50,875 nucleotides of DNA, from NCBI RefSeq assembly GCF_002102175.1, contig NZ_LQOX01000048.1:1-50875 (forward strand), written 5' to 3'. This document shows, in pieces, positions 15,764 to 25,310 of the stretch (position 1 is the stretch's first letter; every line of letters starts with the position of its first letter). Below the pieces are notes generated by a model. That model did no database searches. It was not told the DNA's origin and saw nothing but the letters and a program-made list of their open reading frames with translations. This DNA is from Mycobacterium gastri. Lineage in GTDB: Bacteria > Actinomycetota > Actinomycetes > Mycobacteriales > Mycobacteriaceae. The translations under genes and the position numbers were made by a program.

Positions 15764-17326
15764 TCAGCAGGGCCCGCTGGGGATTCCGCGGGCGGGTGTC
15801 GTCTCCTGAGTGGGCATTATCTGAGGGAAGGGCACCCGATAAGGAGGAGTGACCTTCGCGAAAGTTGCGACGGTGTCTGGAACGCATTGCACCTGCGGCG
15901 GAATGGCCTGCAGCGCGGGGTGGTCCAGGTTCGGTGGCGACGGGTTGGGCGGGACGGCGAAGTTGAACGTCGACGTCATATCGCCGGTCACGCTTCGTCG
16001 CCAGGCACTCAGGTTGGGGACCGGCACACCGAACCGTTTCTCGAGCAACCGCAGCTGTGAGGTGTGGTCGAAGGTGTCGTGCACCATCAGCGGGCCACGG
16101 CTATAGGGAGAGATGACGAGGCAGGGCACGCGATAGCCCAGACCGATCGGCCCGCGGATACCGCCCGAACCCGTGACCGCGTCGATATCGGGCACCGTGA
16201 CGTACTCGCCGGGAGTTCCCGGCGGCGCAGTCGTCGGGATGACGTGGTCAAAGAAGCCCCCGTTTTCGTCGAAGCTGACGATCAGCGCGGTCTTTTCCCA
16301 CACCTGGGGATTGGACAGCAAGATGCGGAGGATATTCACGATCGCGGTGCCACCGACGGCCGGTGTTATCGGTAGTCCGGGATGCTCGGACACCTGAAAC
16401 CCGGGCAGCACCCACGAAACCTGGGGCAGCCTGTTGGCTGCGACGTCGGCGACGAAGTCCAAGGGATAGGTCGGGGCGATGCCGTAGCGGGCGATGTTGG
16501 AGCGCGGATCCTGGGCCTGCTTGAAGTCAACGAGCATCCCGTTGTAACCGATGACCGTGTTGTTGAGCGCTCCCAGAAGCTTGTTTTGGTACACCTTCCA
16601 ACTGATGCCGGCATCGCTGAGGTTGTCCGGCATGGTGCGCCAACTGAACTGGGCCTGGGGTTGGATGGTGGGGTCTACCAGCAGCGGACCGCCCGCAACG
16701 CCGTCGGGATCGATCCAGGCGCTCATCCAGTACAGCCGGTTGGGCGAAGTTCCGCCCAGCAGCGAACAGTGATAGCCGTCGCAGATGGTGAAGGTGTCAG
16801 CCAGCATGTAATGAATCGGTTGGTCTTGGCGGGTGTAATAACCCATCGTCACCGGGACGTTGCCCTGCAGCGTTTGTTGTGCGGCCTGTGCGGGCAACCA
16901 ATTGTCGTTGGCGCCATTGTTCCACGACTGGTGGATGGTGATCCATTGGTGGGCCGGGTCGTTCACGCACGCGCCGTTGAGGACCGGGCCCCTGGTGGTG
17001 TCGAAACGGTACGGAATGGTGACGCCGGCGGGGTCAATCGACTGGGTCTGCGGGTTCCAGCCCTTTTGCTGGAACAATGGCGAGGGCGTGTCGAATCCAT
17101 TGACGCCCGACAGCGTGCCGAAGAAGTGATCGAATGACCGGTTCTCCTGCAGCATCAACACGAAGTGCTCGATGTCGGTCAAATGGCCCGAGCAGGGGCC
17201 GGCGCCGTAAGCCCTTTCGATCACCGGGCCGGCCAACGACATCAACGCGCCGGCGCTGCCTGCGGTGGCGATTCTGGCCATGAACTCTCGTCGCGACATC
17301 CCGTCGACTGGGTGTTTACTCACCAC
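15764..17326 (-). CDS. Tat-exported phospholipase C (phosphoesterase family)
   Basis: From GTG 17326 the protein has 520 residues, with AAAGGA upstream; this matches the 510-520 residues of mycobacterial PlcA-D, and the longer frame to 17476 is non-homologous. A twin-arginine signal begins [17 protein letters not shown] and ends near ERAYGAGPC. The catalytic domain begins [20 protein letters not shown], the metal and nucleophile region of the acid-phosphatase/phospholipase C family. Downstream come [27 protein letters not shown] and [14 protein letters not shown]. The enzyme hydrolyses phospholipids (phosphatidylcholine, sphingomyelin) at the cell surface and is a known virulence-associated activity in mycobacteria. 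It stands alone in the window. Confidence 0.9.
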   Translation of the reverse strand: MVSKHPVDGMSRREFMARIATAGSAGALMSLAGPVIERAYGAGPCSGHLTDIEHFVLMLQENRSFDHFFGTLSGVNGFDTPSPLFQQKGWNPQTQSIDPAGVTIPYRFDTTRGPVLNGACVNDPAHQWITIHQSWNNGANDNWLPAQAAQQTLQGNVPVTMGYYTRQDQPIHYMLADTFTICDGYHCSLLGGTSPNRLYWMSAWIDPDGVAGGPLLVDPTIQPQAQFSWRTMPDNLSDAGISWKVYQNKLLGALNNTVIGYNGMLVDFKQAQDPRSNIARYGIAPTYPLDFVADVAANRLPQVSWVLPGFQVSEHPGLPITPAVGGTAIVNILRILLSNPQVWEKTALIVSFDENGGFFDHVIPTTAPPGTPGEYVTVPDIDAVTGSGGIRGPIGLGYRVPCLVISPYSRGPLMVHDTFDHTSQLRLLEKRFGVPVPNLSAWRRSVTGDMTSTFNFAVPPNPSPPNLDHPALQAIPPQVQCVPDTVATFAKVTPPYRVPFPQIMPTQETTPARGIPSGPC

Positions 17327-17602
17327 CGTGTCCTTTCCCGCACACTGCAGGGTAGATTTGCGATGCTGAATAACCACGACGCGAATCCGGTGTGTCGTGC
17401 ACCGGTTTTTGGCGTTGTTCGACATAAGCAGTGCGTCGTTTTCGAAACGGGCGAGCTTTCCTGGAATTCGGGGCAAACAGTGGCTTCGGCTTTCGGTTAG
17501 ACCGGCTCTTTCGCAGCCGCGGGTGTGGCACGAGCCGGATAACCGACGATGTTGCGCCCCAGGGCTGTCCAGGACATCACCCGAGCATCCACGGATCGGT
17601 GC

Positions 17603-18349
17603 TCACCGGGGCTTGGTGGCCGCGATGAACTGGACCGCCCGCTGTGTCTGCTGCTCGATGTCGACCAGACCGGCCGAGGAGAACAGGTCGACGAAGCTGC
17701 GTCGGTCGAACATGGTGAGCCCGATCAGGTCGGCTGTTGCGGTCAGCGCCTTACGGATTGGTGCTGCTTGCCCGGAATAGCTGGTGAGGATCGCGATCCG
17801 GCCGCCGGGCCGCAAAACCCGCAGCATTTCACCGGTGACCAGGAACGGTTCGGGCATCAGGTACAGCGCGCCGAAACAGCAGACCGCATCGAATGTTTCG
17901 TCGTCGAACGGCAACACGCGGGCGTCGCCGCGGACGTAACAGGTCTGCGGCCCGTCGTTGTCCGCCACGGCGCGAGTCAGCATAGGTTCGGAAATGTCGA
18001 ACCCCACCGCGAGGGCCCCGGCCGGCAGACACCGGGCCAACGGTGCGGTGAAATTACCTGGGCCGCAGGCTACATCGAGCAACCGGTGAGCAGTCGAAAG
18101 GCGCAACGCCGCGGCGGCACGCCGCTGCTCGGCCCGGGCGGTGATACCGCTGGCGAGGTAGAAGGACGTCGGGCGCCACAACCGCTCGTACACGGTCGCG
18201 ACGAACCGGCTGTTCATCGCCCGCTGCGCAAACGTCGGAACCGGCGAACTCGTCGATTCGCCCAACACGTCGAGGAAGCCGTGCCGCAGCACGGCGGCCG
18301 TATTGAGCAGACCACGGGTCGACTCGCGCGGATCCTGGCTGGTGTTCAT
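17603..18349 (-). CDS. Class I SAM-dependent methyltransferase (Methyltransf_11)
   Basis: The protein has 248 residues from ATG 18349 (MNTSQDPRESTRG). Motif I is at residues 92-100 (DVACGPGNF). It is followed by VGFDISEPML, GDARVLPFDDETFDAVCC and the post-motif LRVLRPGGRIAIL, a textbook small-molecule or lipid methyltransferase. The first 85 residues are a helical cap. It is transcribed divergently from the PatA homologue across 138 bp. Similar proteins are numerous in mycobacteria and their substrates are mostly unknown. No membrane segment is seen. Confidence 0.8.
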   Translation of the reverse strand: MNTSQDPRESTRGLLNTAAVLRHGFLDVLGESTSSPVPTFAQRAMNSRFVATVYERLWRPTSFYLASGITARAEQRRAAAALRLSTAHRLLDVACGPGNFTAPLARCLPAGALAVGFDISEPMLTRAVADNDGPQTCYVRGDARVLPFDDETFDAVCCFGALYLMPEPFLVTGEMLRVLRPGGRIAILTSYSGQAAPIRKALTATADLIGLTMFDRRSFVDLFSSAGLVDIEQQTQRAVQFIAATKPR

Positions 18350-18475
18350 CGCAGGTCTGGTCCAAGAGGCCGGGGTTGAATTGTCTGGTGTCAGGCTAAT
18401 CTGCGCCGTGCGGTGTTGCTGCAGCGGAAGCCGACGCCATAGCCTGGGGCTGATCGGGCAGCGAGCCGGGCTTAG

Positions 18476-19489
<1,014 letters not shown>

Positions 19490-19501
19490 GGGCCGGCGAC
19501 C

Positions 19502-20179
19502 ATGCGGCCGTTGTGGATTGGCGTGATGGTGACGGTGCTGGCGGCAGCATGTGCGCATTCGCCGGCGCCGGTGACCGAGGCGACCCGCACCTCGCCGTCG
19601 GCTCATCCCGCGACCGTCAACCCGGCCAACATCAAAAGACTCAGCCGTGAGCTGCCGCCAGGTTACGAAGTGACCAAGGACATTCCCGCGGCGGTGTCAC
19701 CGCGAGTGATCTTCAGCCTTGGCTCCAACGCGACCGCCCAGCCCGCACCATGCGCGATCCTCACCGACCCCGGCAACGGCCGCGACCAGTCTGCACAGGG
19801 CGTGTCCGGATCGGGTGCGGGTGGCATTGTCGACGCCGTCGTGGTGGCCGTGCGGCCGGGACCGGTGGTGCCGGGAAACGACGCGGTTGCCGGCTGTGCG
19901 CAGTGGACTATGTCGGACGGACACACCACCGCCGGCATCCGTCTCGTCGACCCGCCGCGCATCGACGGCGCGCAAACCCTCGGTATGGTTGCCGACGTCC
20001 GCACCGCCGTAGAGTCCGGCACCCAAATCGATTCGCGCACATATGCTTTCGTCGCCTACCTGGGCGACTACTACGCATTCACCACGCTGACCACCGACCC
20101 CGGGTCCATGCTTCCGCCGCTGCCGCCGCAGTTTGCCGCCGATCTGCTGGTCAAAACGGTGTCGACGTTACGCGACTGA
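19502..20179 (+). CDS. DUF5642-type lipoprotein (Rv0999-like)
   Basis: This 225-residue protein starts at ATG 19502, 12 bp after patA. The N-terminus MRPLWIGVMVTVLAAACAHS is a signal sequence with a lipobox (AAAC), so a cell-surface lipoprotein is expected. The rest resembles the next gene product: an N-terminal PGYEV segment, a cysteine pair (PAPCAIL, VAGCAQW), PPRIDGAQTLGMVADVR and a closing AADLLVKTVSTLRD. The family is mycobacterial and of unknown function, with a sensor-domain-like architecture. It probably forms an operon with patA and the following paralogue. Confidence 0.75.
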   Translation: MRPLWIGVMVTVLAAACAHSPAPVTEATRTSPSAHPATVNPANIKRLSRELPPGYEVTKDIPAAVSPRVIFSLGSNATAQPAPCAILTDPGNGRDQSAQGVSGSGAGGIVDAVVVAVRPGPVVPGNDAVAGCAQWTMSDGHTTAGIRLVDPPRIDGAQTLGMVADVRTAVESGTQIDSRTYAFVAYLGDYYAFTTLTTDPGSMLPPLPPQFAADLLVKTVSTLRD

Positions 20180-20206
20180 GCATCCCCGTTGGGTAGGGTG
20201 GCCACG

Positions 20207-20860
20207 ATGTCGAAGGTGGTGCTGGCGCTGGCCGCGGTGTGCCTGCTGGTCGGTTGTTCGCCGGGCGCCTCCCAGTCGCCGAAGGCCGACATCGCCAAGG
20301 TCATCGACGTGAAGTCCAGTTTCGGACCGGGGTTCACGGTCAACGACGTCCCGCCCAGGGCTATCGATCCACAGTTCTTCGCGGCCCGCAAGCTGCCCGA
20401 CGGCCTGAGTTTCGATCCGGCGAACTGTGCCAAAGCGGCCCTGGGGCCACAGATGCCGTCCGGTGTGCAGGGCAATATGGCCGCCGTCACCGCCGAGGGC
20501 AACGGCAACCGGTTCGTGGTGATCGCGGTGGAGACCTCACAGCAGCTGCCGTTCATCGACCCGGGTAAAGAATGCGGCCGGATCGCCTTCTCCGGCGCAC
20601 AGGTGCGAGGCGGCATCGAGGTGGTTGCCGCGCCGCACATCGACGGCACCCAGACGCTGGGCGTGCACCGCGTGCTGCAGGCGCTGGTCGACGGGTCGGC
20701 CCGCACCGGCGAACTTTACGACTACTCAGCGCAGTTCGGTTACTACCAGGTCAACGTGATCGCCAACCCTTTGGTGATTCCGAATCAGCCGGTTGCGCCG
20801 GTCGATGTCCAGCGGGCCCGCGACCTGCTGGTCAAGGCGGTGGCCGCGATCCGGGGTTGA
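20207..20860 (+). CDS. DUF5642-type lipoprotein, tandem paralogue
   Basis: The protein has 217 residues from ATG 20207 (MSKVVLALAAVCLLVGC), with GGGTGG upstream. It has a perfect lipobox LVGC at residues 14-17. The mature part aligns with the preceding protein: PGFTV for PGYEV, PHIDGTQTLGVHRVLQA for PRIDGAQTLGMVADVR, and RARDLLVKAVAAIRG for AADLLVKTVSTLRD, with two cysteines at matching places. As I recall the M. tuberculosis order, Rv0999 is single, so this is either a duplication here or a loss there. Function is unknown. It is convergent with alkB, 22 bp away. Confidence 0.75.
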   Translation: MSKVVLALAAVCLLVGCSPGASQSPKADIAKVIDVKSSFGPGFTVNDVPPRAIDPQFFAARKLPDGLSFDPANCAKAALGPQMPSGVQGNMAAVTAEGNGNRFVVIAVETSQQLPFIDPGKECGRIAFSGAQVRGGIEVVAAPHIDGTQTLGVHRVLQALVDGSARTGELYDYSAQFGYYQVNVIANPLVIPNQPVAPVDVQRARDLLVKAVAAIRG

Positions 20861-20882
20861 ACCTCGCCCTCATCAAGCGCCG

Positions 20883-21500
20883 CTAGCGCACGTCGCGGGG
20901 CCGGAACTGGATGCTGACCCGCGGACCGGTCGGCGCCGACGTCTTGGGCACCGAATGCTCCCAGGTGCGTTGACACGATCCGCCCATCACCAGCAGGTCG
21001 CCGTGCGCCAGCGGGAAGCGCAACGAGGTTCCGCCGCCGCGCGGGCGCAGCGCGAATACCCGGGTCGCGCCGAGGCTGACGACCGCCACCATGGTGTCCT
21101 CAGTGCTGCTGCGGCCGATGGTGTCGCCGTGCCAAGCGACACTGTCGGAGCCGTCCCGGTAGTAGCACAGCCCGACGGTGGTGAACGGCTCACCCAGTTC
21201 ACCGCCGTAGATGTCGTTGAGGCGCCGGCGAATCCGAGCGAGTTGCGGATGCGGCGGGTTCTCGACCGTCAGGTCGTGAAAACTCACCAGCCGCGGCACG
21301 TCGACCACCCGGTCGTACATCTGGCGCCGTTCGGCGCGCCACGGCACCGTGTTCAGCAGCGCAGCCAGCAGGTCATCGCCGCCCTGCAGCCAGCCCGCGC
21401 GGATGTCGATATAGGCGCCGTTGCCGAGTTGTCTTCGCTCGTTGTGCTCGAACAGCGAGCCCTGAACCGCGAACGCCACGACCGCAAGTTTATCGCACAC
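20883..21500 (-). CDS. AlkB-type 2-oxoglutarate/Fe(II) dioxygenase (Rv1000c-like)
   Basis: This 205-residue enzyme carries the iron facial triad HxD in VAWHGDTIG and the distal histidine in TWEHSVPK. These are followed by GPRVSIQFR, whose arginines bind 2-oxoglutarate and interact with substrate. The N-terminal nucleotide-recognition lid and the GLCYYRDGSDSV strand match bacterial AlkB. Such enzymes oxidatively demethylate 1-methyladenine and 3-methylcytosine in DNA or RNA. It is cytoplasmic. It is convergent with the upstream lipoprotein and divergent from arcA over 54 bp. The length and position equal Rv1000c. Confidence 0.85.
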   Translation of the reverse strand: MCDKLAVVAFAVQGSLFEHNERRQLGNGAYIDIRAGWLQGGDDLLAALLNTVPWRAERRQMYDRVVDVPRLVSFHDLTVENPPHPQLARIRRRLNDIYGGELGEPFTTVGLCYYRDGSDSVAWHGDTIGRSSTEDTMVAVVSLGATRVFALRPRGGGTSLRFPLAHGDLLVMGGSCQRTWEHSVPKTSAPTGPRVSIQFRPRDVR

Positions 21501-21554
21501 CAGTTCGAGGATTCGGTGCGTGACGCGCCCTTCGGCACGGCTACGGTTTGAGCT

Positions 21555-22760
21555 GTGGGCATCGAGTTGGGATCCAATTCCGAGGTGGGCACGCTACGGG
21601 TCGCCATCCTGCACCGCCCCGGCACCGAACTGCGCCGGCTCACCCCGCGTAACAGCGACCAGCTGCTGTTCGACGGGCTGCCCTGGGTGTCGCGCGCGCA
21701 GGAGGAGCATGACGAGTTCGCCGAACTACTGCGCTCGCGCGGGGTGGAGGTGCTGCTGCTGTCGCAGCTGCTGACCGAGGCACTGGACAGCGGGGCCGCC
21801 AGGATGCAGGGCGTTGCCGCCGCGGTTGACTCGCGCCGGCTCGGATTGCCGCTGGCGCAACAGCTTTCGGCGTATTTGCGTAGTTTGGACCCGGTCCGGC
21901 TGGCGCATGTGCTGACGGCTGGGATGACGTTCAACGAGCTGCCGCCCGATATCCGGACCGACGTGTCGCTGGTGGTCCGCATGCACCATGGCGGGGATTT
22001 CGTCATCGAGCCACTACCGAACCTGGTGTTCACCCGCGACTCGTCGATCTGGATCGGTCCGCGGGTGGTCATCCCGTCGCTGGCGCTGCGGGCGCGGGTC
22101 CGTGAGGCGTCGTTGACCGACATCATCTATGCCCATCACCCGCGGTTCACCGGGGTGCGGCGGGCCTACGAATCACGCACCGCTCCCGTCGAGGGTGGCG
22201 ACGTGCTGTTGCTGGCCCCGGGTGTGGTTGCCGTCGGGGTCGGCGAGCGTACCAGCCCGGCCGGCGCGGAAGCGTTGGCGCGCAGCCTGTTCGACGACGA
22301 CCTTGCGCACACCGTGCTTGCGGTGCCGATCGCCCAGAAGCGTGCGCAAATGCATCTGGACACCGTGTGCACCATGGTGGATGTCGACACCGTGGTGATG
22401 TATGCCGCCGTCGTCGACAACCTCTCGGCGTTCACCATCCAGCGTTCGCCCAATGGCGTGGCGATCAGCGACGCGGCCCCATTTGTGCGGGCTGCTTCCG
22501 ACGCGATGGGCATCGACAAGCTGCGGGTCATCGACACCGGCCTGGACCCCGTCGTCGCCGAACGCGAACAATGGGACGACGGCAACAACACCTTGGCGCT
22601 GGCGCCAGGTGTCGTCGTCGCCTACGAACGCAATGCGCAGACCAACGCCCGGTTGGAGGCGGCCGGCATCGAGGTGCTGACCATCGCGGGCTCGGAGCTG
22701 GGCACCGGCCGCGGCGGGCCGCGTTGCATGTGCTGCCCAGCCGCCCGCGATCCGCTTTAG
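21555..22760 (+). CDS. arcA: Arginine deiminase
   Basis: This 401-residue enzyme starts at GTG 21555. Signature segments are [11 protein letters not shown] (start of the pentein fold), [45 protein letters not shown] (catalytic histidine) and the C-terminal [17 protein letters not shown]. By alignment with the GGGHCMTCP motif of other deiminases, C391 is the nucleophile; here an arginine replaces the residue just before it. It hydrolyses arginine to citrulline and ammonia. No arcB or arcC gene is adjacent, so here it is a stand-alone deiminase, as Rv1001 is in M. tuberculosis; a role in pH or nitrogen metabolism is plausible. Confidence 0.92.
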   Translation: MGIELGSNSEVGTLRVAILHRPGTELRRLTPRNSDQLLFDGLPWVSRAQEEHDEFAELLRSRGVEVLLLSQLLTEALDSGAARMQGVAAAVDSRRLGLPLAQQLSAYLRSLDPVRLAHVLTAGMTFNELPPDIRTDVSLVVRMHHGGDFVIEPLPNLVFTRDSSIWIGPRVVIPSLALRARVREASLTDIIYAHHPRFTGVRRAYESRTAPVEGGDVLLLAPGVVAVGVGERTSPAGAEALARSLFDDDLAHTVLAVPIAQKRAQMHLDTVCTMVDVDTVVMYAAVVDNLSAFTIQRSPNGVAISDAAPFVRAASDAMGIDKLRVIDTGLDPVVAEREQWDDGNNTLALAPGVVVAYERNAQTNARLEAAGIEVLTIAGSELGTGRGGPRCMCCPAARDPL

Positions 22761-22843
22761 GGCATGTGTCGAGATTGCCGCCATGGTCGTGGATGGTGGC
22801 CCAACCACAGCCGTAACGGCAATTTCGACGCAATCCGAAGCCG

Positions 22844-24400
22844 TCACCGCCAGCTGGGCAGCCAGATCTCCATGTTCCAGGTCTGCTGTGAGATCGGCAG
22901 GCCGGTGAGTATCGGGAACAGCCAGGCGAAGTTGGTCACCACCACAGCCATATAACAGCTCACCATGATCAGCCCCAGGGTGCGCCGCTCCCGGCCCTGA
23001 CCGGGTTGGTAGAGGATGTCGCCGAGAATCAGCGCGATGGCCATCACCAGAAACGGCGCCATTGTCGCCGCATAGAAGAAGTACATCTGCCGGTCGATGT
23101 CGGCGAACCACGGCAACCAGCCCGCGCAGTAGCCGACCAACACCACCGTATAGCGCCAGTCCCGCCGGACGAACATCCGCCAGGCCGCATACAACAGGAC
23201 CGGCACCGCCAGCCACCACATGGCCGGAGTGCCGACCAGCATCTCGGCTCTGACGCACGACTGGCCACCGCAGCCTGACACGTTTTGTTGGTCGATGGCA
23301 TACAGCACCGGCCGCAACGACATCGGCCAGCTCCACGGCTTGGACTCCCACGGGTGGTGGTTGCCGGCCGAATTCGTCAGCGTCGCATGGAAGTGGAATG
23401 CCTTGGCGGTGTAGTACCAGAGCGAGCGAACCGCGTCGGGCAGCGGGATGACGCTGTCCGGGCCGATGGTCTGACCTACCTGATGCCGGTCGATCGCGGT
23501 CTCGGAGGCGAACCAGCCGGCATAGCTGGCCAGGTAGACCGCGAACGGGATGAACGCCAGCGCATATCCGGTAGGGACCAGGTCGCGCCGCAGCGTCCCC
23601 AACCACGGCCGCGGCACCTGGTACTGGCGGCGTGCTGCCACGTCGAACGCCAACGACATCGCGCCGAAGAACGCGATGAAGTACAGACCGGACCACTTGG
23701 TCGCGAAGGCCAATCCGAGCAGCACCCCGGCGCCGAACCGCCACCAGCGCACCCCCAACCGTGGTCCCCACACTGTCTCGGCGACCCGGTTCTCGGTCAG
23801 CGCGACATGCATGCGTTGGCGAACCTGATCGCGGTCGACGATGAGGGCGCCGAAAGCCGCAACCACGAAGAACGTCAGGAAGCCGTCCAGCAGCGCGGTC
23901 CGCGCGGCGACAAAGCTGACCCCGTCACAGATCAGCAAGACGCCGGCGATACCCCCGACCAGGGTCGAGCGGGTGATCCGCCGGACGATCCGGGTCACCA
24001 GCGCCACCAGGATGACGCCCAATACCGCGCCGCTGAACCGCCACCCGAACCCGGTGTAACCGAACAGGGCCTCGCCGATCGCGATCATCTGCTTGCCGAC
24101 CGGGGGATGGACGACCAAACCGAAGCCGGGATTGTCTTCGACGCCGTGGTTGTGCAGCACCTGCCAGGCCTGGGGGGCGTAGTGCTTCTCGTCGAAGATC
24201 GGAGTGCCGGCGTCGGTCGGTGAACCGAGGTTCAAGAACCGGGTGATGGCGGCGAGCAGCGTGATCACGGCGGTGACAATCCAGCCGCGCATCCGGTCTA
24301 CCGGCCCGAAATCGGCGATCGGTACTAGCGGTCCGGGGCTGATGACGGGTGCCGCACGCTCCTCGGCCAGGCCGGGAGTTTGTTGGGGCGGGGCGGTCAT
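22844..24400 (-). CDS. pmt: Protein O-mannosyltransferase (Rv1002c, Pmt)
   Basis: The protein has 518 residues from ATG 24400; the open frame upstream to 25210 is antisense to rsmI. About ten membrane helices are visible. The catalytic Asp-Glu pair lies in the first external loop, TPIFDEKHYAPQAW. GT39 features follow: VHPPVGKQMIAIGEALFG, SFVAARTALLDGFLTFF, and a late ITNSAGNHHPWESKPW-like loop (ATLTNSAGNHHPWESKPW). The enzyme transfers mannose from polyprenyl-phospho-mannose to Ser/Thr of proteins during Sec export; M. tuberculosis Pmt modifies many lipoproteins. It is divergent from rsmI with only 24 bp between starts, so their promoters must overlap. Confidence 0.93.
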   Translation of the reverse strand: MTAPPQQTPGLAEERAAPVISPGPLVPIADFGPVDRMRGWIVTAVITLLAAITRFLNLGSPTDAGTPIFDEKHYAPQAWQVLHNHGVEDNPGFGLVVHPPVGKQMIAIGEALFGYTGFGWRFSGAVLGVILVALVTRIVRRITRSTLVGGIAGVLLICDGVSFVAARTALLDGFLTFFVVAAFGALIVDRDQVRQRMHVALTENRVAETVWGPRLGVRWWRFGAGVLLGLAFATKWSGLYFIAFFGAMSLAFDVAARRQYQVPRPWLGTLRRDLVPTGYALAFIPFAVYLASYAGWFASETAIDRHQVGQTIGPDSVIPLPDAVRSLWYYTAKAFHFHATLTNSAGNHHPWESKPWSWPMSLRPVLYAIDQQNVSGCGGQSCVRAEMLVGTPAMWWLAVPVLLYAAWRMFVRRDWRYTVVLVGYCAGWLPWFADIDRQMYFFYAATMAPFLVMAIALILGDILYQPGQGRERRTLGLIMVSCYMAVVVTNFAWLFPILTGLPISQQTWNMEIWLPSWR

Positions 24401-24424
24401 CAGCTCGATCGTAGGCTGTCCGTC

Positions 24425-25282
24425 ATGAGTTCCGGCCGCCTGTTGCTCGGGGCTACCCCGTTGGGCCAGCCCGCTGATGCGTCGCCACGCCTGATCGACG
24501 CGTTGGCCGGCGCCGATGTGGTGGCGGCCGAGGACACCCGCCGGGTGAAAACGTTGGCCAGGGCGCTTGACGTCGAGATCAGCGGGCGGGTGGTGAGCCT
24601 GTTTGACCGGGTCGAGGCGTTGCGGGTGACGGCGCTGGTCGACGCGATGCAAGCCGGCGCCACGGTGCTGGTGGTCAGCGACGCCGGATTGCCGGTGATC
24701 AACGATCCGGGATATCGACTGGTCGCGGCCAGTATCGATGCCGGGATTACGGTGACCTGCTTGCCCGGGCCGTCGGCGGTGACCACCGCGCTGGTGGTGT
24801 CCGGTCTGCCGTCGGACAAGTTCTGTTTCGAGGGGTTCGCCCCGCGCAAGGGCGCGGCGCGCCGGGCGTGGCTGGCGTCGCTGGCCGACGAGCAGCGCAC
24901 CTGCGTGTTCTTCGAATCCCCGAGGCGGCTGGCCGCGTGTCTGCGCGATGCCGTCGAACAGCTCGGCGGGGCGCGTCCGGCCGCGGTCTGCCGGGAGCTG
25001 ACCAAGGTGCATGAGGAAGTGGTGCGTGGATCGCTCGACGAGTTGGCGGACTGGGCGAGCGGCGGCGTGCTCGGCGAGATCACCGTGGTACTCGCCGGCG
25101 CCGGCGCGACCCCATGCACCGACCTGCAGTCGCTGGTCGAGGAGGTCGAGAACCTGGTCGCGGGCGGTATCCGCGTCAAGGACGCCTGCAGCGAGGTGGC
25201 CGCGGCGCATCAGGGCGTGCGCTCACGTCAGCTCTACGATGCGGTCCTGCTGGCCCGCCGCGAAACCGACGCGGCGCCCTAG
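24425..25282 (+). CDS. rsmI: 16S rRNA (cytidine-1402 2'-O)-methyltransferase
   Basis: The protein has 285 residues from ATG 24425 (MSSGRLLLGATPLGQ). This is the tetrapyrrole-methylase fold: VVAAEDTRRVKTLARAL, SDAGLPVINDPGYRLV (SAM loop), LPGPSAVTTALVVSGLPSD, FEGFAPRKGAARRAWL and FFESPRRLAACLRD. RsmI methylates the 2'-OH of C1402 in the ribosomal P-site. The C-terminal EVAAAHQGVRSRQLYDAVL helix is also typical. It is divergent from pmt and convergent with the repeat protein, 28 bp away. It is cytoplasmic and constitutive as far as can be seen. Confidence 0.92.
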   Translation: MSSGRLLLGATPLGQPADASPRLIDALAGADVVAAEDTRRVKTLARALDVEISGRVVSLFDRVEALRVTALVDAMQAGATVLVVSDAGLPVINDPGYRLVAASIDAGITVTCLPGPSAVTTALVVSGLPSDKFCFEGFAPRKGAARRAWLASLADEQRTCVFFESPRRLAACLRDAVEQLGGARPAAVCRELTKVHEEVVRGSLDELADWASGGVLGEITVVLAGAGATPCTDLQSLVEEVENLVAGGIRVKDACSEVAAAHQGVRSRQLYDAVLLARRETDAAP

Positions 25283-25310
25283 CGTTTGGACCGGTGCGTC
25301 CCGCTCCAGG

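Noticed and set aside
22173..23771. Long minus-strand open frame of about 530 codons across arcA and pmt
   Set aside because: It lies antisense to arcA and in another frame of pmt; it is Arg/Ala/Gly-rich with no domain pattern, a composition effect of GC-rich DNA.
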